A stretch of DNA of 64,000 nt from Firmicutes bacterium AM41-11 (GCA_003480165.1 QUIQ01000003.1:124001-188000), one strand, 5' to 3'. Positions 8,430-17,966 are shown, counted from the stretch's first letter. Numbers and translations are program-made. The notes: generated by a model not told the origin, from the sequence alone.

Positions 8430-9578
8430 TTATTTAATTTCTACCTTCAATTGCTGCAAAGCCGCCAATAATATATCTTCTAATCCTGTCGTGTCATCCG
8501 AATTATCACGAAGTGTTACAGAACATGACAATATTACATTTTTATCGCCCACTGGATAATTTAACTTATACCTATACGTCGTATCATTGGCACTATTCCA
8601 ATAATTCGTGTAGCTCATAGAACGATATCCAGAATATTCACCCAATGTATACTCTGTGAATGGCTCTTCTCCTTTACTTAAATGCTCGTTATGGAAGACG
8701 ATAGCCTCTTCAAGCGTATCACTTGAATCCGTACATATGTTTACGTATATTGAACGATCTGGATCTTTTCGACTTAATGTATAACCAATGTTTCCCTTAT
8801 CCTGATTTCCCTTGATCGTGTCATACTCCATACTTGGCGTATAGAACGAAGTCAAATCTCTCGGTAATATTAATTTTGCACGAGACGATTCGCCAACAAT
8901 TTCCTTGCTGTTTTCATCCACCTTCTCTTCTTTAACGTCCTGCTTTGCTTCCTCTTTCTTTTCTTCCTTCACCTTTTCTAGCTTCATATTCTTAATGATA
9001 GCCTTCGCAAAAGGTTCTAAATCCGAAGTATCCTTTTCTTTATCATTCTTCTGGTTGATCTCAATAGAAACGACCTTATTGATATCCTCGACTGGATAAT
9101 CTACATAATAGTGAAGTCTAGTATTTTCAACTGTACCCAGATTGATGGTGTGACTATACGCATCAAAGCCCTCAAACGTACAAGGCTTATACTTTTTATC
9201 CTCGTCATTTTCTCCATACATTGAATTCTGTAGATCCGCACTCTTTTCAGCGGAGCTAGACGACAACAATTTAATTTCAGCATTCAACTCATACTTATTC
9301 TCTTCATTTAAACACTTATAGACAATCGAACCATTATCCTTTAACATACTCTCCATTTTACCTACACCCTCTCTAGATGAAGTAAAATAAGGAGATAGAT
9401 CTTCGGGAACACTCAATTTAGCCGTTCGATCCTGCGTATCCATTCGTTTTTCTTCTTTTTTCTTTTCTGCTACCTTAGCCTCTTCTTTTTTAGGCTCGGG
9501 TTTATCACTTGAACAAGCCACTAAACTCAGTCCCATACCCAAAACTAAGAAGCCGGTTAATAACTTATTCCGATTCAT
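8430..9578 (-). CDS. Lipoprotein paralogue with two copies of the family domain
   Basis: 382 residues. Signal peptide MNRNKLLTGFLVLGMGLSLVAC (Cys22), a short Lys/Glu linker, then two family domains: the first begins TAKLSVPEDLSPYFTSSRE (about 55-200), the second AKLILPRDLTSFYTPSME (about 235-382). A highly charged EEKKEEAKQDVKEEKVDE linker separates them. This is an internal duplication of the single domain found in the neighbours. It starts 4 bases after the upstream gene stop and is clearly in the same transcript. Surface-anchored; function not known. Confidence 0.75.
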   Translation of the reverse strand: MNRNKLLTGFLVLGMGLSLVACSSDKPEPKKEEAKVAEKKKEEKRMDTQDRTAKLSVPEDLSPYFTSSREGVGKMESMLKDNGSIVYKCLNEENKYELNAEIKLLSSSSAEKSADLQNSMYGENDEDKKYKPCTFEGFDAYSHTINLGTVENTRLHYYVDYPVEDINKVVSIEINQKNDKEKDTSDLEPFAKAIIKNMKLEKVKEEKKEEAKQDVKEEKVDENSKEIVGESSRAKLILPRDLTSFYTPSMEYDTIKGNQDKGNIGYTLSRKDPDRSIYVNICTDSSDTLEEAIVFHNEHLSKGEEPFTEYTLGEYSGYRSMSYTNYWNSANDTTYRYKLNYPVGDKNVILSCSVTLRDNSDDTTGLEDILLAALQQLKVEIK

Positions 9579-9582
9579 ATTA

Positions 9583-10257
9583 TTATTCTCCTATTAATTC
9601 AATCTTTAAATTATGTACCACATCCAGCAACAATGGCTCTAATAAGGAAGTATCGTCATCATACCGTAATTCTTCACGAATGGTTAGTACGACATCTTGA
9701 CCATCCACTGGATAATCAAGCACATAATGATATTCAATCGATTTATCACTTGTCACCACATACTTATATCCAGAATATTCACCCACAGTACATGGCTCAT
9801 ACATTTTTGTTTCATCCTTACAAACCTTGTTGTGAGAAATACTGGCAGCCTCTGCTGAATCCCAGCCATCCGTTCCAATTGAGAAATGAATGGTAAACGT
9901 ACGATCTTTCGCATACAATGAATAACCAAGAACATTCGATTGTTCCATATAGCTATATCGAGAAATTTCTCTAGCAGGCGTATGGAAAGAAGTCAAATCT
10001 TTAGGTAAAGTAACTCTTACCTTTTTATTCGCATAACTAATAATCGTACTATCCTTTTCTTTTTCTTCCTCAGCTGCCTTAGCCTTTTCTTCTTCCTTCT
10101 TCTCTTCTTTTACCTTTTCTTCTTTTTCTTCGATTGCCTTAGTCTCTTCTATTTTCTTTTCTTTTACCTTTTCTTCTGGCTCATTAGATGAACAAGCCAC
10201 TAAACTAAGCCCTAACCCCAAGACTAAGAAACCAGTTAATAACTTATTCCTTTTCAC
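9583..10257 (-). CDS. Lipoprotein paralogue with long Glu/Lys linker (GTG start)
   Basis: 224 residues. Start chosen at GTG 10257 because it restores MKRNKLLTGFLVLGLGLSLV, the same N-terminus as its neighbours, with AGGTG six bases upstream; an in-frame GTG at 10266 is too close to any ribosome site. The lipobox is LVAC. About 45 residues of almost pure Glu/Lys/Ala follow, probably an extended spacer or coiled coil, then the family domain (VRVTLPKDLTSFHTPARE). The charged linker varies strongly in length between the paralogues. Part of the 13-gene operon; function unknown. Confidence 0.72.
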   Translation of the reverse strand: MKRNKLLTGFLVLGLGLSLVACSSNEPEEKVKEKKIEETKAIEEKEEKVKEEKKEEEKAKAAEEEKEKDSTIISYANKKVRVTLPKDLTSFHTPAREISRYSYMEQSNVLGYSLYAKDRTFTIHFSIGTDGWDSAEAASISHNKVCKDETKMYEPCTVGEYSGYKYVVTSDKSIEYHYVLDYPVDGQDVVLTIREELRYDDDTSLLEPLLLDVVHNLKIELIGE

Positions 10258-10266
10258 TCTTATCAC

Positions 10267-10866
10267 CTACTCTTCCATACAAATTTCAACAACGATATTA
10301 TTCAATACAGCAAGTGTTACCTCATCCAAATCATTGGCTTTTTCTTGTTCTACATAAATTTGTAAGACAACATTATCTTCACCAACTGGATAATCGATCA
10401 ACATCTTAGAATAGGTTTTATCAGACGAATCATATACCGTCGTTTTCTTATAACCCGAATACTTACCAATTGTAAATGCCTTATATTGATCTGCTTCATC
10501 TTCAAAACCTGCATTCAAGACATCCGCCGTTTCCTTGGCTGCCTTACGATAATCGCAATCAATTGAAATTCGCGTGATATACGTACGATCATCCGAATGT
10601 AAATCATATTTAAGGATACGACCACCCTCTAGCTTACCCGATATATCTAAGCCCTCTTGTTTCGGTGTATAAACCGACAATAAATCTGGCATTGTCATCT
10701 TAATGAAATAGCCATTCATTTGTGCGACTCCAGTCATTTCGCCAATCTTTACCTTCTCTTCTTTTTTCACTTGTGAAGACCTTGGTTCTTCTGGCTTTTT
10801 TGCACAAGAAACTAGGCTTAATCCTATACCTAGCGCAAGCAAAATCTTAGCTAGCTTATGATTCAT
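10267..10866 (-). CDS. Lipoprotein, tandem paralogue family member
   Basis: 199 residues with signal peptide MNHKLAKILLALGIGLSLVSC and lipobox LVSC. The ATG at 10866 is 5 bases after the previous stop, with GTGAG upstream; an in-frame TTG at 10893 would overlap the previous gene and lengthen the signal n-region unusually. The family domain starts IKMTMPDLLSVYTPKQEG and ends LAVLNNIVVEI, like the other members. The charged linker is short here (KKEEKVKIGE). Unknown function; outward-facing by its signal. Confidence 0.72.
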   Translation of the reverse strand: MNHKLAKILLALGIGLSLVSCAKKPEEPRSSQVKKEEKVKIGEMTGVAQMNGYFIKMTMPDLLSVYTPKQEGLDISGKLEGGRILKYDLHSDDRTYITRISIDCDYRKAAKETADVLNAGFEDEADQYKAFTIGKYSGYKKTTVYDSSDKTYSKMLIDYPVGEDNVVLQIYVEQEKANDLDEVTLAVLNNIVVEICMEE

Positions 10867-10870
10867 AGAC

Positions 10871-11518
10871 TTACTCACATTTCTTCTTTTCAACTTTTAC
10901 ATGATCCAAAATTGCAGTAATAATAGCTTCTGTATCCGAATCATCCGCTTCCGCTTTTAGCTTTTCAACTACAACCTTAATCGTTCCTTTAAAACCATCT
11001 CGATCCAAATTGAAATACATATTGTACGTTACATAATCATCATAAGAATAATCCGAAATCTTATTTACACCTGTATAGTCACCCACTTGATAAGGCTTAT
11101 AAAGTTTACTCTCATCTTCTTCACCTTTATTGAAGGTTTCAGCCACTTCATCCGCTGTCGCATCTGCACTAGCTTCAATAGCCGCAATCTTTTTCGTATC
11201 GGCTTCTTTATTTTCAAAGCTATAGCGAATAAAGGAATCATTGACAATCTCTCCTGTAACCTCTACACCATCTGCTGGCGTATAAATCGTTGTGAAATCT
11301 TGAGGCATTGTGATGATGATCTCATACTTCTTGTTGTAGTTTTTACTCACCACAAAATCCGTTGACTTCTCTTCCTTCTTTTCCTCTTTCTTTTCTTCCT
11401 TTTTAGCTTCAACAACCTTTGTATCTTCCTTTTTAGGCTCTGGATCATTCGATGCACACGCAGCTAAACTTAAACCCATACCTACAACTAATAAGCTCTT
11501 CACAAATTTTGCGTTCAT
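10871..11518 (-). CDS. Lipoprotein, tandem paralogue family member
   Basis: 215 residues. Signal peptide MNAKFVKSLLVVGMGLSLAAC (lipobox LAAC), Lys/Glu linker (VEAKKEEKKEEKKEEKSTD), then the family domain (YEIIITMPQDFTTIYTPADG to AIITAILDHVKVEKK). It starts two bases after the upstream stop, with the GAGG ribosome site formed by the end of the upstream gene, suggesting translational coupling. Function unknown. Confidence 0.74.
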   Translation of the reverse strand: MNAKFVKSLLVVGMGLSLAACASNDPEPKKEDTKVVEAKKEEKKEEKKEEKSTDFVVSKNYNKKYEIIITMPQDFTTIYTPADGVEVTGEIVNDSFIRYSFENKEADTKKIAAIEASADATADEVAETFNKGEEDESKLYKPYQVGDYTGVNKISDYSYDDYVTYNMYFNLDRDGFKGTIKVVVEKLKAEADDSDTEAIITAILDHVKVEKKKCE

Positions 11519-11520
11519 GC

Positions 11521-12141
11521 CTATTTAACCTCAACTTTCATATTGCTTAAAATAGCATTCATCGCTACTTCCATATCTGCTGTATCCGTATCATTGAATT
11601 GTTCTACCGTTACAGACATCACTACATTTTCAAAATCCAACAACAAGTTATCTTTACATTTGAAACTAGGATTTTCACTTGTAGTCACTTGTCTAAAGCC
11701 ATTGAAATCACCCACCGTGCTAGGCTTATATTGTTTTGATTCATCATCCTTAAATCCTTCATTAATACGATTCGCATAAGCTTCTGCACTATCAGCACTG
11801 ATTGGCTTTACATAAATAGCCATTTTAAAATCACCAAATTCATCTTCAAGCGTATATGTGATTTGTTGCTCACTTACTTCTGTTTTTACTTCTAAACCAT
11901 CTCTACTCGGTGTATAGAATGAAGTAAGTTCTGGAATTGTGACTGTATAAGTCTTACTAGAAATTTCTCTTACTAATACGGCATCCGTAGTTTCTTCTTT
12001 CTTTTCTTCCTTCTTCTCTTCTTTTTTCTCTTCCTTCTTTTCTACAACCTTTGTATCTTCCGGCTTTTCACTTGAACAAGCTGTTAATCCAAAAAACATA
12101 CTTAGTGCTAATGCACTCGCAAACAATTTTTTATTATTCAT
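11521..12141 (-). CDS. Lipoprotein, tandem paralogue family member
   Basis: 206 residues. Signal peptide MNNKKLFASALALSMFFGLTAC (lipobox LTAC), linker of repeated KKEE units, family domain starting YTVTIPELTSFYTPSRDG and ending MNAILSNMKVEVK. The start overlaps the end of the upstream gene by 8 bases and uses a GGAG located inside it, so translation is probably coupled. Its signal peptide is the most divergent of the set, suggesting an older duplicate. Confidence 0.74.
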   Translation of the reverse strand: MNNKKLFASALALSMFFGLTACSSEKPEDTKVVEKKEEKKEEKKEEKKEETTDAVLVREISSKTYTVTIPELTSFYTPSRDGLEVKTEVSEQQITYTLEDEFGDFKMAIYVKPISADSAEAYANRINEGFKDDESKQYKPSTVGDFNGFRQVTTSENPSFKCKDNLLLDFENVVMSVTVEQFNDTDTADMEVAMNAILSNMKVEVK

Positions 12142-13420
12142 ACTGATACTCCAATTCTAATTTTTCATGATCAAACATATTTTTGATCTCTAATTTTTCA
12201 TATAACGGCATTACTTTACAATACGATAAGACTTGTTGATTATAGTCATCATATCCATACACAAATCCATCTTCTTCCATACCCACACTAAACAATAGGC
12301 CAGAATGCGAATTTTCTAATTCCTGCATTGTATACAAACCATTTTCATCAATTTGAAGTGTTACACTCTCATTTCTATATGTACCCTCAAGACTAGGAAG
12401 CGGTTGATTTCGCAATGCTTCAAATAAATCAATCAACTGATCCTTTTCCGTCAGTGCCTGCCCACTACGAAGGCTTTTTACTTTATCTAACCCATATAAG
12501 GGTCCTTGACTACAAACACGCTCAATCGGCAAGCCATCCTCAATCGCGATCACTTCCACCAAACCATTTGTCGTTAGCGCAAAACCATAAGTGAGACCCG
12601 GACCTATTTCATATACATGAACTTGTTTATATTCATTAAAACAACCATGCACCTTATACGTTTTATCCGTTCCACTATAGTAAAGTGATATCTTATTATT
12701 CTTTAACGTCAGAGTCATCTGGTCAAACGCAGAAGAATCTTCTATCTTATAAGACTTCTTGCGACTTGGTCGATACAAAACCACCTTTGTTCCAGAACCA
12801 TAATTTGTGGCAATAGGAATCAATACATTCAATTTTCCTTTGTGGTAAAACACATCTAGACTTGAAGGCAACAACCCCATTGTTTGAGCTCTTAATTCCT
12901 TTACATTGTCATAATATTCATTGGCATATTCCTGATCAAAAGCCTGTGCAGCCCATACCTTCATATCTTTTTGACTGATTTTATATTTCTTATATAACTT
13001 TTTATTCGAAACACGCTTCTTCGTTTTAGAATCAAAATGATACACCTTATACCTAGGATATTCCGTCTCTACTTCTTCCTTAATAACTAAACTCAATAGA
13101 TTTGAATGTGTATACACATCATAACTAACCTTTGTGTCCGGCAATGTATACCCTAGTTCTTTTGCCTCATCTAAAGAATCCATCAAACCTTTATATTCAT
13201 TTTTAATGGTCTGATTCAACTTTTTTGCGCTCTTTGAATCACAATGAATATAAGGTAAGGAAATGTCGTACTTACCAACATTTCCCCATGCATCCTTATA
13301 TTCTTCATGAATATTGTAGAAATCTGAAATATATACCTCTTCATCAGGTTGTGATTTACAACCTGTAAACATTAGATTCAAACTAAGAAACAAGACCGAA
13401 CAAAATTTAGTCCAGATCAT
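12134..13420 (-). CDS. Larger lipoprotein, possibly with a PdaC/RsiV-like region
   Basis: 428 residues. The ATG at 13420 gives a compact signal peptide (MIWTKFCSVLFLSLNLMFTGC) with lipobox FTGC and overlaps the upstream gene end by 14 bases; the frame opens further upstream, where the start is less convincing. The sequence after the Cys (YISDFYNIHEEYKDAWGNVG, then SLPYIHCDSKSAKKLNQTI) resembles the start of DUF4163/DUF3298-type extracytoplasmic domains, a weak match from memory. It is not a member of the tandem paralogue family but is embedded in the same operon. Function unknown. Confidence 0.65.
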   Translation of the reverse strand: MIWTKFCSVLFLSLNLMFTGCKSQPDEEVYISDFYNIHEEYKDAWGNVGKYDISLPYIHCDSKSAKKLNQTIKNEYKGLMDSLDEAKELGYTLPDTKVSYDVYTHSNLLSLVIKEEVETEYPRYKVYHFDSKTKKRVSNKKLYKKYKISQKDMKVWAAQAFDQEYANEYYDNVKELRAQTMGLLPSSLDVFYHKGKLNVLIPIATNYGSGTKVVLYRPSRKKSYKIEDSSAFDQMTLTLKNNKISLYYSGTDKTYKVHGCFNEYKQVHVYEIGPGLTYGFALTTNGLVEVIAIEDGLPIERVCSQGPLYGLDKVKSLRSGQALTEKDQLIDLFEALRNQPLPSLEGTYRNESVTLQIDENGLYTMQELENSHSGLLFSVGMEEDGFVYGYDDYNQQVLSYCKVMPLYEKLEIKNMFDHEKLELEYQYE

Positions 13421-14150
13421 AGTTCGCAAGAGCTTGATCGGCTGCATCTTTAAATTGCGTACGATCTCCAATGATCGTTGCCCCAAACGCATCCACAGTT
13501 TCTTTTGCCTTTTCCTCTAAGTTTTCACCATTCTTTTTAGCTTTCGCCAAATCCCACATACTCTTTGTTGCCTTAAATTGAGTTACAGACTTTTTAATGC
13601 CACTTCTAAATGAATCATCTAAGCCAAATAATTTATTTAGATAATCTACACATTGATGACATCTTGTTTCATCATCAAATGGAATATAGACATCATTTAA
13701 GCCTTTTGTATGTACAAAACCTAAGTGAACACACTTTTTATCTTTATCCGAACCACTTATTCTTGCGGGCATCCTTTCAGTTCTATATAGCTGAAGATTT
13801 TCTAAACGATATACACACGCATATGTTTTTGTATTAAACAAACCTCCACGAGCTTCAATAACCGCAATCAAGCCTAGACTTGGTGCAATATAAATAGGGT
13901 GGAAAGACTGCATCTTTTGATTTTTATCACGTGTTTTTTTCAAAGGTTCCATTAAATCTTGCCAAATCTTTGTACCCACCTCAGTTTGATGAATATGGTC
14001 CTTGACATTATCTAAATCAGAATGAACATAATCATAATATTTTAATCCTTTTGCACGACAACCCTTTGTACAAATATAATTTCCATCCATTAATTTCTGT
14101 GATTGTAAAACATTAATTGTTGCACCACAAATTGCACATGTATTTGCCAT
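13407..14150 (-). CDS. DUF4428-type zinc-finger protein
   Basis: 247 residues. The N-terminus has a four-cysteine finger, CAICGA (5-10) and YICTKGC (25-31), as in DUF4428 proteins. A long region without signal peptide follows, with a PH-like or beta-rich feel (FHPIYIAPSLGLIAVIEARG), and a charged helical end (KAKKNGENLEEKAKETVDAF). Presumably cytoplasmic. It is the second gene of the operon, 27 bases after the frameshifted related zinc-finger gene. Placing two zinc-finger proteins at the head of an operon that ends in zinc-ribbon SPFH partners suggests a shared metal or membrane-stress theme (inference). Confidence 0.65.
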   Translation of the reverse strand: MANTCAICGATINVLQSQKLMDGNYICTKGCRAKGLKYYDYVHSDLDNVKDHIHQTEVGTKIWQDLMEPLKKTRDKNQKMQSFHPIYIAPSLGLIAVIEARGGLFNTKTYACVYRLENLQLYRTERMPARISGSDKDKKCVHLGFVHTKGLNDVYIPFDDETRCHQCVDYLNKLFGLDDSFRSGIKKSVTQFKATKSMWDLAKAKKNGENLEEKAKETVDAFGATIIGDRTQFKDAADQALANYDLD

Positions 14151-14177
14151 ATATGATTCCTCCTTTTCTGTGCATTA

Positions 14178-14797
14178 TTATGATTCAAGCGCATCCTTTA
14201 ATGCGTTTGCCACCTGTAAAGATTCCTGATACTTTTCGTTTGACTGTACCATTACTTCTTTATCCTGCATTTCTGAAATGATCTTGACATCCTCTTTGGT
14301 AATCTTCAAAGAAATCATTTTGATGAATGGATGATTCGTTTGATATTTACCTTGAATTGGTACGCAAATTCGTATCTTGCTGGTTTATAGGAACATGTCT
14401 TCCCTTTCTTATTTGTGAAATGAAGTTCGCGCTTATTCTCTTCAATTTCTACCAAAACATTTTGAATGTCACTTAAGTCAAACACATCTGGATTTTCATC
14501 ACTAAGCTTTGTTGCCTTTGTCACGATAAACCAGTTGTGCTTTCGATCAACCATTACCTTTGGATACTCACCAAACGTTTCAGCTGCCACAAACGCTTTG
14601 ACACGAGACTTGTTTGCCTCACGGTACACCAGATGCTCTTTGATTTTTTCAATCGGCGTGTTTTTATAATCTGTAAAAAGTGGTGACATTTTTTTCTTAC
14701 AGTCATTACAGATCGTACCATCCGCACATTTATAACCTTCCATCAATACCATCTTCTTTTTACACACATCACATTCCTTTTTAGAAAACAACCCCAT
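14178..14797 (-). pseudogene. DUF4428-type zinc-finger protein, frameshifted near its 3' end
   Basis: First gene of the operon. ATG 14797 follows GGAGG by 8 bases; the upstream part of the frame is rejected. The protein starts MGLFSKKECDVCKKKMVLME with CDVC and CNDC knuckles and a PH-like body (FGEYPKVMVDRKHNWFIVTK). The open frame stops at 14315, but a one-base shift near 14355 continues into KMISLKITKEDVKIISEMQD and ends ALKDALES at 14178, a plausible natural C-terminus. Either a real frameshift shortens the protein by about 45 residues or there is a base-call error; it may still work without the tail. Confidence 0.6.
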
Positions 14798-14840
14798 TTC
14801 ATTTCCCTCCTTTCCTCCTTTAATTGACTTGTCATTCTGT

Positions 14841-14869
14841 GCTATATTGTTTTTAGAAAGCACTTTCAA
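14841..14869 (-). promoter_or_regulatory. Probable promoter of the 13-gene operon
   Basis: Minus strand TTGAAA (14869-14864 region), a 17-base spacer and TATAGC, 44 bases before the first ATG. The near-palindrome GAAAG-N2-CTTTC (14856-14867) overlaps the -35 region and could be an operator. No other promoter-sized gap exists until the terminator at 3566. Confidence 0.5.
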
Positions 14870-14885
14870 AGCTTATGTAATCAAC

Positions 14886-14960
14886 TTACATTTTCATTAT
14901 AGAAAGTATTATAAAATTTACCCCACCCCAAAACTTAAAAAGGGTGGGAACTGCGGTAAA
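14886..14960 (+). promoter_or_regulatory. Promoter and leader hairpin of the solute-binding-protein gene
   Basis: TTACAT, 17 bases, TTATAA forms a plausible promoter at 14886-14914. It is followed by an interrupted inverted repeat (TTTACC / GGTAAA at 14917-14922 and 14955-14960, with inner CCACCC / GGGTGG) just before the start codon, which could fold in the leader or bind a regulator. Confidence 0.45.
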
Positions 14961-14974
14961 TAATGGGGAAAATC

Positions 14975-16303
14975 ATGAAAAAAGTTATAAAATATTTATT
15001 AGTATTTGGTCTAGGCCTATGCAATCTATATGGGTGTTCATCAAAATCTTTACTCGATAAAGATAACCCCGTGACCCTGACAATGTGGCATGTTTATGGA
15101 GAACAAGCCAATTCTCCAATGAATCAATTGATTGCTGAATTCAATGAAACAGAAGGCAAGGACAAGGGCATTATAATTAATGTCACAAAAATAACCAATG
15201 CGAGTAAAATTGGTTCTGAGCTTGAAGAAAGTTTATCTAAAGAACCAGGTGCAGATCCAATGCCAGATCTTTATACAGGACATATTCATAATGCCAAACA
15301 GGTAGGATTAGATAAGAGTGTTGTATGGAATGATGTATTTACAGAGAAGGAAATTTCAAATTTTGTTGATGAGTTTTTAGATGCTGGAATGCTAGAAGAT
15401 AAGCTTGTGGATCTTCCATTATCAAAATCAACAATCGTTTTATTTATGAATGGTACACAATTTGAAAAGTTTTCTAACGATACCGCTGTTTCATTAAATG
15501 ATTTTGACACTTGGAATCAAACGTTTGATGTAGCCGAAAAATATTATGAATGGTCAAATGGAAAGCCGTTATTATGCTTTGATTATCTATTAAATTCCAT
15601 TGAATCTTATGCGATCGCATTAGGAACAAAGAATATGTTTACAGAGAATGGCTGGTACAATACGGAGGATCCTGCTTTTAAAGAAGCCTTTAGAACCTTT
15701 CTAGAACCATTGATCAAAGGCTATATTTCTGCTTCAGATTTCTATTCAAGCACAGAACTTACAACCGGAGAAACACTCATTGGTGTATCCAGCAGTGCAG
15801 CCTATCTCTATTTAAATGACATCGTTACATATCCAGATAATACAACGGAACCATTAAATGCGATTGCCCTGCCTTATCCAAAGGCCGATAAAGACCATGC
15901 CCTCATGACACAAGCTGGTGTTGGATTATGTGCCTATAAGACTACAGAACAAAAACAAGAAGCCGCTAGTGTCTTTGCACATTGGCTTGTAGAACCAAAA
16001 CGAAACATGGACTTTGTGATCCAAGCAGGTTACATGCCAGTCACAAAAAAAGCATTTAAAAACTTAAAAAATGAAAAGTTTGAAGATGAAGAAACACAAT
16101 CTTTATACAATACACTCACCGAAATGAAATCCGACTATACCGTTATTTCTAGAGAGGTTCCAAATGCGATTTCTAGAAAGGCCTATGCATTTTATGATCA
16201 AGTAAGAAGCCACCAACAAGAATGGCAAGCACGAGCTAATGCCGGTGAAGATATTGATGAAATTGTAGATGAAGCAATGAATATTTTAAAAAGTCTTTCT
16301 TGA
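14975..16303 (+). CDS. Extracellular solute-binding lipoprotein (family 1, sugar-type)
   Basis: 442 residues from ATG 14975 (an ATG four codons earlier is possible). Lipoprotein signal MKKVIKYLLVFGLGLCNLYGC with lipobox LYGC. The mature protein has the type-1 binding-protein start VTLTMWHVYGE, an N-terminal alpha/beta lobe, and the C-terminal ...KRNMDFVIQAGYMPV phrase typical of carbohydrate-binding ABC lipoproteins. No permease or ATPase genes are next to it; instead a membrane sensor-regulator follows 10 bases later. The protein may feed a ligand signal to that regulator, or work with transporter genes elsewhere (inference). Confidence 0.8.
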   Translation: MKKVIKYLLVFGLGLCNLYGCSSKSLLDKDNPVTLTMWHVYGEQANSPMNQLIAEFNETEGKDKGIIINVTKITNASKIGSELEESLSKEPGADPMPDLYTGHIHNAKQVGLDKSVVWNDVFTEKEISNFVDEFLDAGMLEDKLVDLPLSKSTIVLFMNGTQFEKFSNDTAVSLNDFDTWNQTFDVAEKYYEWSNGKPLLCFDYLLNSIESYAIALGTKNMFTENGWYNTEDPAFKEAFRTFLEPLIKGYISASDFYSSTELTTGETLIGVSSSAAYLYLNDIVTYPDNTTEPLNAIALPYPKADKDHALMTQAGVGLCAYKTTEQKQEAASVFAHWLVEPKRNMDFVIQAGYMPVTKKAFKNLKNEKFEDEETQSLYNTLTEMKSDYTVISREVPNAISRKAYAFYDQVRSHQQEWQARANAGEDIDEIVDEAMNILKSLS

Positions 16304-16313
16304 GGTTAGCCTA

Positions 16314-17966
16314 TGCAATTAAGTTTTAAATCAAAAGAAAGATCCATGAAACGAAAGCTTTTCGTATATATGTTCTTTCTAGTGACTACCATCAGTATTA
16401 CTTTATTAATGGGACTCTTCCTATTTGGAAGAATTAATGGGACTCTTCCTATTTGGAAGACTTGGAACGACCGAACAAGATTTTCATAAAAAACTATCCA
16501 TTCAAAGTGAATACTTCACAAAGAATATGGAATCCTATTGGGATGACTTGGCCTCTATGAATATCGCATTGGCTGATAATATGGAAGCTATATTAGAAAC
16601 AACCCTAGCAAATCAAGGATTAACCTTTCAACAGCTGCAGGACAATCCCAATGCCATCTATTCTTTAGAAAACGATATGATTCAGCCTTTAGGACAATAT
16701 CTTGAACGATCTAATTGTTCAGGAGCTTATGTACAACTAGATACGACAATCAATTCCGCTTTGGATAATGCGCAGACACAACGAAGTGGTGTGTATCTTC
16801 AAAAAACGACAATGTCCTATTCAAAGGAAGACTTGATTTTATATCGTGGAATTGCCAATATCGGCAAAAAACATGGCATCATGCCACATCGTAAATGGAG
16901 ACAGGAATTTGATATTACACTTGTACCCGATTATGAAGAATTAAAAAAAGGGAACTTTGATTATTCCCTATCAAATATTATTCAATTGCCATACACAGGT
17001 GAAAGAATCGCCCTATTACGTGTTCCTTTAGTTGGAAAGGATGGTACCTTCTATGGTCTTTGTGGTTTTGAAATTTCACAAAGCTGGTTTAAATTTGCGC
17101 ATACCCAGCCCTCAACTCTCAACCATTTAACGTGTCTTTTAGTGCCAGACTCCGATTCAATCATCACAAATGAAGGCTTTAGTACGGGAAGCCAAAACGG
17201 ATTCTATTATATGCCAAATGGAGATCTTTCCATTAAGCCTATTGGCAACAACTTATTGAGAATCATAAGTAAAAATCGTAATTATATTGGGGTTAAGAAT
17301 ACCGTCAAAATTTCTAAGAATCAAACCTATTCGACATATGTTATGATTTTGGATTCTGACTACAATCGAGCCATCGCAAAAAGTAATATTGAATTATTCT
17401 TCTTTACCATTGTCTTATTATTATTTGTATTTTTAGGATGTTCCTTCTTCAGTCAAAGATACCTGTCCCCAATTCTAAAAGGATTAGAACAGCTGCGTAA
17501 AGACAATAAAAACAGTATGCGCTATGATGTACAAGAAATTGATGATCTTTTGGATTTCTTATCTTCAAAAGACTATGAAGTTGAGAATAAAATGTTGACG
17601 CTTGAGCTAGAAATGCAGGAAAATCGCAAGAAGCTGCAACAGATTGAAAATGAACATGAAGTCATTCAAAAGGAATATGACAGAGCTAAAAAAGAAGTGG
17701 AGCGGTTAACGACAAAACGTATCGATGATATTGATGAGGATGAATATAAACGTTTCCTTGAATGTCTTGCGACATTGACGCGCAAAGAAAAAGAGATCTT
17801 AGATCTCTATGTGAAAGGATATTCAAGTAAGGATATTCTAGAAACATTAAATATTACAGATAATACATTAAAGTATCACAATCGTAATATTTATAGTAAG
17901 CTAGGTGTAAAATCAAGAAAACAATTGTTGATGTACATGACATTATTGCAGAACAAAAGGAGCTAA
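16314..17966 (+). pseudogene. Membrane LuxR-type sensor-regulator, interrupted by a 28-bp tandem duplication
   Basis: The natural start is ATG 16314 (MQLSFKSKERSMKRKLFVYM), giving a cytoplasmic tail and first membrane helix. A perfect 28-bp duplication (16405-16460) adds one base modulo three, so this frame ends soon after; the remaining 513 codons stay open from a TTG at 16425. The body has a large extracytoplasmic region, a second membrane helix near 17395-17450 (ELFFFTIVLLLFVFLGC), a coiled coil (17580-17720) and a C-terminal LuxR helix-turn-helix (LTRKEKEILDLYVKGYSSKD, then TLKYHNRNIYSKLGV). Removing one repeat restores a single protein of about 540 residues. It probably sensed a ligand of the adjacent binding protein. 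Confidence 0.75.
16405..16460 (+). repeat. Perfect 28-bp tandem duplication inside the sensor gene
   Basis: 16405-16432 and 16433-16460 are identical (ATTAATGGGACTC... to ...TTTGGAAGA). The unit is not a multiple of three, so copy number sets whether the first membrane helix is joined to the rest of the sensor. Confidence 0.9.
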
